Source: Embiotoca jacksoni
Lineage: Eukaryota > Chordata > Actinopteri > Embiotocidae
NCBI GenBank assembly: GCA_022577435.1
Contig: JAKOON010000006.1
Location: 15,169,501-15,233,500 of the forward strand
Length of the DNA: 64,000 bases
Direction: 5' to 3'
Position 1 is the first letter of the stretch, and each line of letters starts with the position of its first letter. A model generated the notes under the pieces. It saw only the letters and a program-made list of their open reading frames with translations. It searched no databases and had not been told where the DNA came from. This document shows positions 60,915-64,000 of this stretch, piece after piece. The position numbers were made by a program, and so were the translations under genes.

Positions 60915-61394
60915 ATCCAATTGTAAAGCGCATTAGCCTCTTATAATTCGGATGGCATAAGTGAAAATAAAACTTGAAATTTTAAACAGCCTCTCCAAGA
61001 ACGAATTAACTGACAACCAAATAAATGAAATAAATGATTATGTAAATGCCGTGCCTCAGTTTAAGCGTGAAATATTAAATATGCTTGAATGCAATCCAAG
61101 CCTCAAAGTAATGATTATTTTGGATTCCTGGGAGGCATTTTAATATCCATCTTTGTAATTACGTGCTTCTAAAATGTTACAGTCAACCCCCACACTGTTT
61201 GATCATCTGTTGCAGCCAATAGGGTGCGAGTGGTGATGTCTAACAGTTTGGTGAATTTATTCCCAGCCACAAGTGCTAACACCTATTTTAGTAATAATAT
61301 ATAAATTGTTGTATACAAACGTGCAAAAAAAAAATTTAAAAAAAATGTTAGAGTAACAATATGGATAAACATTCTGCATTTACAAAGTCAAGCT
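60911..61394. other. Noncoding stretch, one AT-rich open frame
   Basis: A 60-codon frame without ATG start (60961-61143) is unusual for such AT-rich DNA but has no recognised similarity. It may be conserved noncoding sequence or chance. A (TTAGTAATAATATATAA)-type AT-rich area follows. Confidence 0.35.
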
Positions 61395-61516
61395 GGTTCT
61401 TCAGTCCTTTTCCTTTGCCTTATGTATTGATGCTTTTAATGGTTTTATGTGAAGCACTTTGAATTGCCTTGTTGTTGAAATGTGCTCTACAAATAAACTT
61501 GCCTTGCCTTGCCTTT
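61395..61516 (+). repeat. LINE-type 3' tail (CTTGCC repeats)
   Basis: TTTTATGTGAAGCACTTTGA, ATTGCCTTGTTGTTGAAATG, TGCTCTACAAATAAACTTGCC and then CTTGCCTTGCCTTTCC is the typical 3' end of a fish non-LTR element with a CTTGC tail. A decayed relative lies at 10020-10245. There is no coding part. Confidence 0.65.
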
Positions 61517-62420
61517 CCCCAAGTATGAAATTCCACAAGACAGCTAAATTCAAATAATTTGATCAGCTAAATGTCTGAATTAACTTCACTATTAATGAGA
61601 AACTTCTGAAAATCTGCACGTACACTCCTCAGGACAAAATTTCTTCTTCTTTAGTGCCGTGAGGTTCAGCTATTGTTAGCGTGTCTTTTGCTATTTTTTT
61701 ATGTCTTTCAAAATAAAAGCACATCAAAACTAGAATTTCAAAAATTATTCATTTTTACACTCAACTTTTCTTTTTTCTCACACACATCCGCCACCTACTC
61801 AAAATGGACCTGCAACCCACCTGTAGGTAGCGACCCACCAGATGGAAACCAGTGAATGGTCGGTGATTATTGCACATTTGTCCAAAATATTCAGGCTGGT
61901 AAGCGCCTAATGAACCTACAAATAGGTTTTGTCAGCCCCTGCTATTCCATGTGTCTGGGACAGATGTGTGATGGTAAATTACTAGCTTACATTTGACTAA
62001 TAATATATATAGACTAAAAAAAACTCCTTGTCTTAAAAGTGCTGCCTCATGTTGCAGTATTAAAACCTAAAAGCAAACCATTTCTATTTCACCTATTTCA
62101 CAAGAGGTTCTTGAAACATTCAACTTCTCATGAAAATATTATGGAGCTGACTCTTGTTGTCAATGGCAGCAACAGTAATAAGTGTGAACACTGATCTGTT
62201 GATAATTATCCTTTTTGTATGAGCCGTAAAGGTCCAATAAAGTTATTCCTACTAAAATAATCGAATAAAATCATACTATTGCAATACTATGCCAGGTGAA
62301 AAATAGACACTAGATACAGAAACGCTCTATTGTTATGTAATGATACTTGATCATACTTTTTAAAGCCGAGTCATTTTGTTGAGTCAATGCTGTATTTAGC
62401 CTCCTGCGACTACCACTTAC
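61517..62420. other. Noncoding stretch, nothing recognised
   Basis: AT-rich unique-looking DNA leading into a GC-rich patch after about 62450. Confidence 0.5.
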
Positions 62421-62461
62421 TGCTGTCTTGTCAATACATGCTACATCTATCAGCTGCCCTG
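62421..62461 (-). other. Candidate 41-nt microexon with strong splice-site words
   Basis: On the minus strand, CTCACTGCAACTTTCTCCTCCAG-like sequence (pyrimidine tract and CAG, ending at 62462) is followed by 41 nt and then GTAAGT at 62420-62415. One frame is open (GQLIDVACIDKTA), although the other two contain stops. The neighbouring GC-rich patch (62460-62600) is open on both strands. No gene model links to it within the window, so this rests on splice-site quality alone. Confidence 0.2.
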
Positions 62462-63042
62462 CTGGAGGAGAAAGTTGCAGTGAGCAGCCCCCCACTCTCC
62501 TGAGAGCCCCTATGGTGGATTCCCCGCAGGCCGAGCCGGGCGACGCCCCCACAGTTACCTACAAGAGCCTGTCTCATCGTGTCAGCTTAGAGCTGTGCAG
62601 CCCAGCTTGAAGCATTCACCCCTGGATTGCCAATAAGAGGATGGCTGCGTGTGTGCGCACATCTATCAGGTTAGTGTACAGTCTCCTGTCAGGCAGTAAA
62701 CAATATGTCGGGTGGTGCCGAGTCTGGACGCTGTCGGTCTGGAGTTGTTGTGAGAGCAAAGGCCATAACGCGGCTCGCCTGGGGGTTTTAGGTTTTGGGT
62801 TTTTCTTTGATCATCATTGAAAACAATGTGTTCGATGTTGCCATATCAAGATGATTTATTGTCCATGTTGCAGCTCAGGCAGAGCAATAATTTCCCCCAA
62901 CACAAGTTCAGTAAATTTAGTATTGATTGTAAGAATAAGAAAATATATGACGGCCAATAATTGGTTGTCATTTCCCTTTAAATCATGTCAGCGATTTGAG
63001 CTATGAAAAGCACATCGACTGCCAAACCTTAATGAAACATTT
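62462..63042. other. GC-rich patch and unique DNA, no gene recognised
   Basis: 62460-62600 is GC-rich (GCCGAGCCGGGCGACGCCCC at 62531-62550). The plus-strand frame 62428-62610 is open and ends at a TGA. There is no domain match. The rest is AT-rich. Confidence 0.35.
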
Positions 63043-63150
63043 CAAAAGAAAACAAGAAAAGAAGAGAAACAAAAAGACAAGAAAAGAAAAAAGGAGAGAA
63101 ATAAAGAAAAAAGAAAAGAAAAGCATTTTTTTTTTTTTTTTTTAAAAAAG
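63043..63150 (+). repeat. Purine-rich low-complexity tract followed by a T run
   Basis: About 80 bp of nearly pure A/G sequence (AAAAGAAAA, GGAGAGAAAT-type) ends at about 63123, followed by 18 or more T at 63126-63143. It is simple-sequence DNA, possibly able to form a triplex. It is not coding. Confidence 0.85.
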
Positions 63151-64000
63151 CACCATTAAAAGCATTGACCTGGCAACGAATAAACTTTTAAAATGAACTG
63201 AAATTAGCTATGCTGATCGAGACTGGTGGCTTCAACAGGGCCAGCAACACATCGATTTTATTCGATGTGGTGAGAGCTCCCACAGGCTCTGTGGCTGAAT
63301 GCTGCTGTTCTTGTCATTGCCATCACATCACAAGTGTCCCCTCAGTCCCTGTTCAATTAGATGTCGCTGTGGGCCCGAACTTTGAACAAAGATGTTGCAT
63401 AACCTGTGGCTAGAGAAGGTGGAATAGAAAATGTTGTAGAGAACATACTAAGGTTACATTTTGCTGCTTTTTAAATTGCATTCAGTCAAAGATAAATGTG
63501 TCCAGCAACTGACCCTTCATAATTGAACAGTTTTCAAACAGTTTTGATAGAAAATGCTCAGATTTTGGAAGATAAATGACGACTCTGCTGACAGAATTCA
63601 TTCTCCTAACAAGAATGTTACCTTTACATCAAGCAAACGAGGACAAACCTCTGTTTGTCCTGCAAAAACAAACACTGAAATTAGCCCGCTGGAATTCATA
63701 TTGTAGCTCTGTATTATATAATATACTATCAGGGCAACTTGTCATAAAACTAGATGCCTATTGATTTACTGTTTTAACTGAGTCATGCTGATATTACAAT
63801 ATCAACACAATGCTGCATGCTGTTTTCAGTTGGATGATTTCATGTAGACAAATTTTACATGTTTACTTGTACATTCAGCTAACCTGCACTGCACTGACTG
63901 ATGAGACTTTCTAGGAGAAACTATGAATTAAATTAAGTATAAAAAAGTGTCATTATGTTAACAAACCTTGTTTTGTTTTTTTATGGATAAAATTGACAGA
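63151..64000. other. Noncoding stretch, nothing recognised
   Basis: AT-rich unique-looking DNA to the window end. Short open frames lack recognisable similarity. Confidence 0.5.

Noticed and set aside
1..64000. Endogenous retrovirus or LTR retrotransposon
   Set aside because: No paired LTRs, primer-binding site, or gag/pol/env motifs were seen. The only reverse transcriptases are non-LTR.
1..64000. Bacterial or phage-like defence or operon system
   Set aside because: There are no ribosome-binding sites, no dense coding and no operons. The window is vertebrate noncoding DNA.

Overview
This window looks like teleost fish nuclear DNA, probably from a percomorph-type genome. It is AT-rich and contains no recognisable intact protein-coding gene. 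It does contain many transposable-element families typical of fish: tRNA-headed SINEs, Tc1-like DNA transposons with IR/DR ends, hAT-like and foldback MITEs, and an RTE-type LINE. It also has long (TG)n and (AC)n microsatellites. There is no operon structure, no dense coding, no CRISPR array and no rRNA. The best reading is a large intron or an intergenic stretch (gene desert). The organism and locus are inferred from repeat style, not proven.

Layout. 1-5 kb: AT-rich unique DNA. About 5.05-5.3 kb: a CpG-dense islet with an exon-like open frame. 6-10 kb: a cluster of elements (SINE with target-site duplication, hAT-like repeat, Tc1 3' end, and a complete hAT-type MITE with 8-bp duplication). 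10-25 kb: mostly unique DNA with scattered repeat remnants, a perfect 25-bp-arm hairpin at 17.66 kb, and a small splice-site-associated frame at 20.8 kb. 25.9 kb: a second SINE copy in reverse orientation with a 16-bp duplication. 27 kb: a remnant of a second LINE. 29.0-32.7 kb: a nested insertion in which a near full-length 3.3-kb RTE-type LINE (endonuclease plus reverse transcriptase, minus strand, disabled) sits in an older repeat, flanked by a perfect 10-bp duplication. 36 kb: an internally deleted Tc1-like element. 38.6-39.3 kb: a foldback element split by a tRNA-derived SINE. 41-42 kb: a Tc1-like transposase pseudogene (internal deletion plus one premature stop) with one intact IR/DR end. 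44-58 kb: unique DNA with family repeats, a terminal-inverted-repeat MITE at 53.1-53.6 kb and (TG)38 at 55.2 kb. 58.9-62.6 kb: several short GC-rich stretches with splice-like borders (candidate exons, strand uncertain), a Tc1 remnant, a repeat ending in (AC)19, and a LINE-type 3' tail.

The only recognisable enzymes are mobile-element proteins, and all of them are broken. Several families occur twice in opposite orientation (6.1/25.9 kb SINE, 7.3/57.3 kb hAT-like, 9.0/41.0 kb Tc1). I found no convincing novel biological system. The observations most worth checking are the nested RTE insertion, the perfect hairpin, the SINE-split foldback element, the newly delimited MITEs and the candidate exons.
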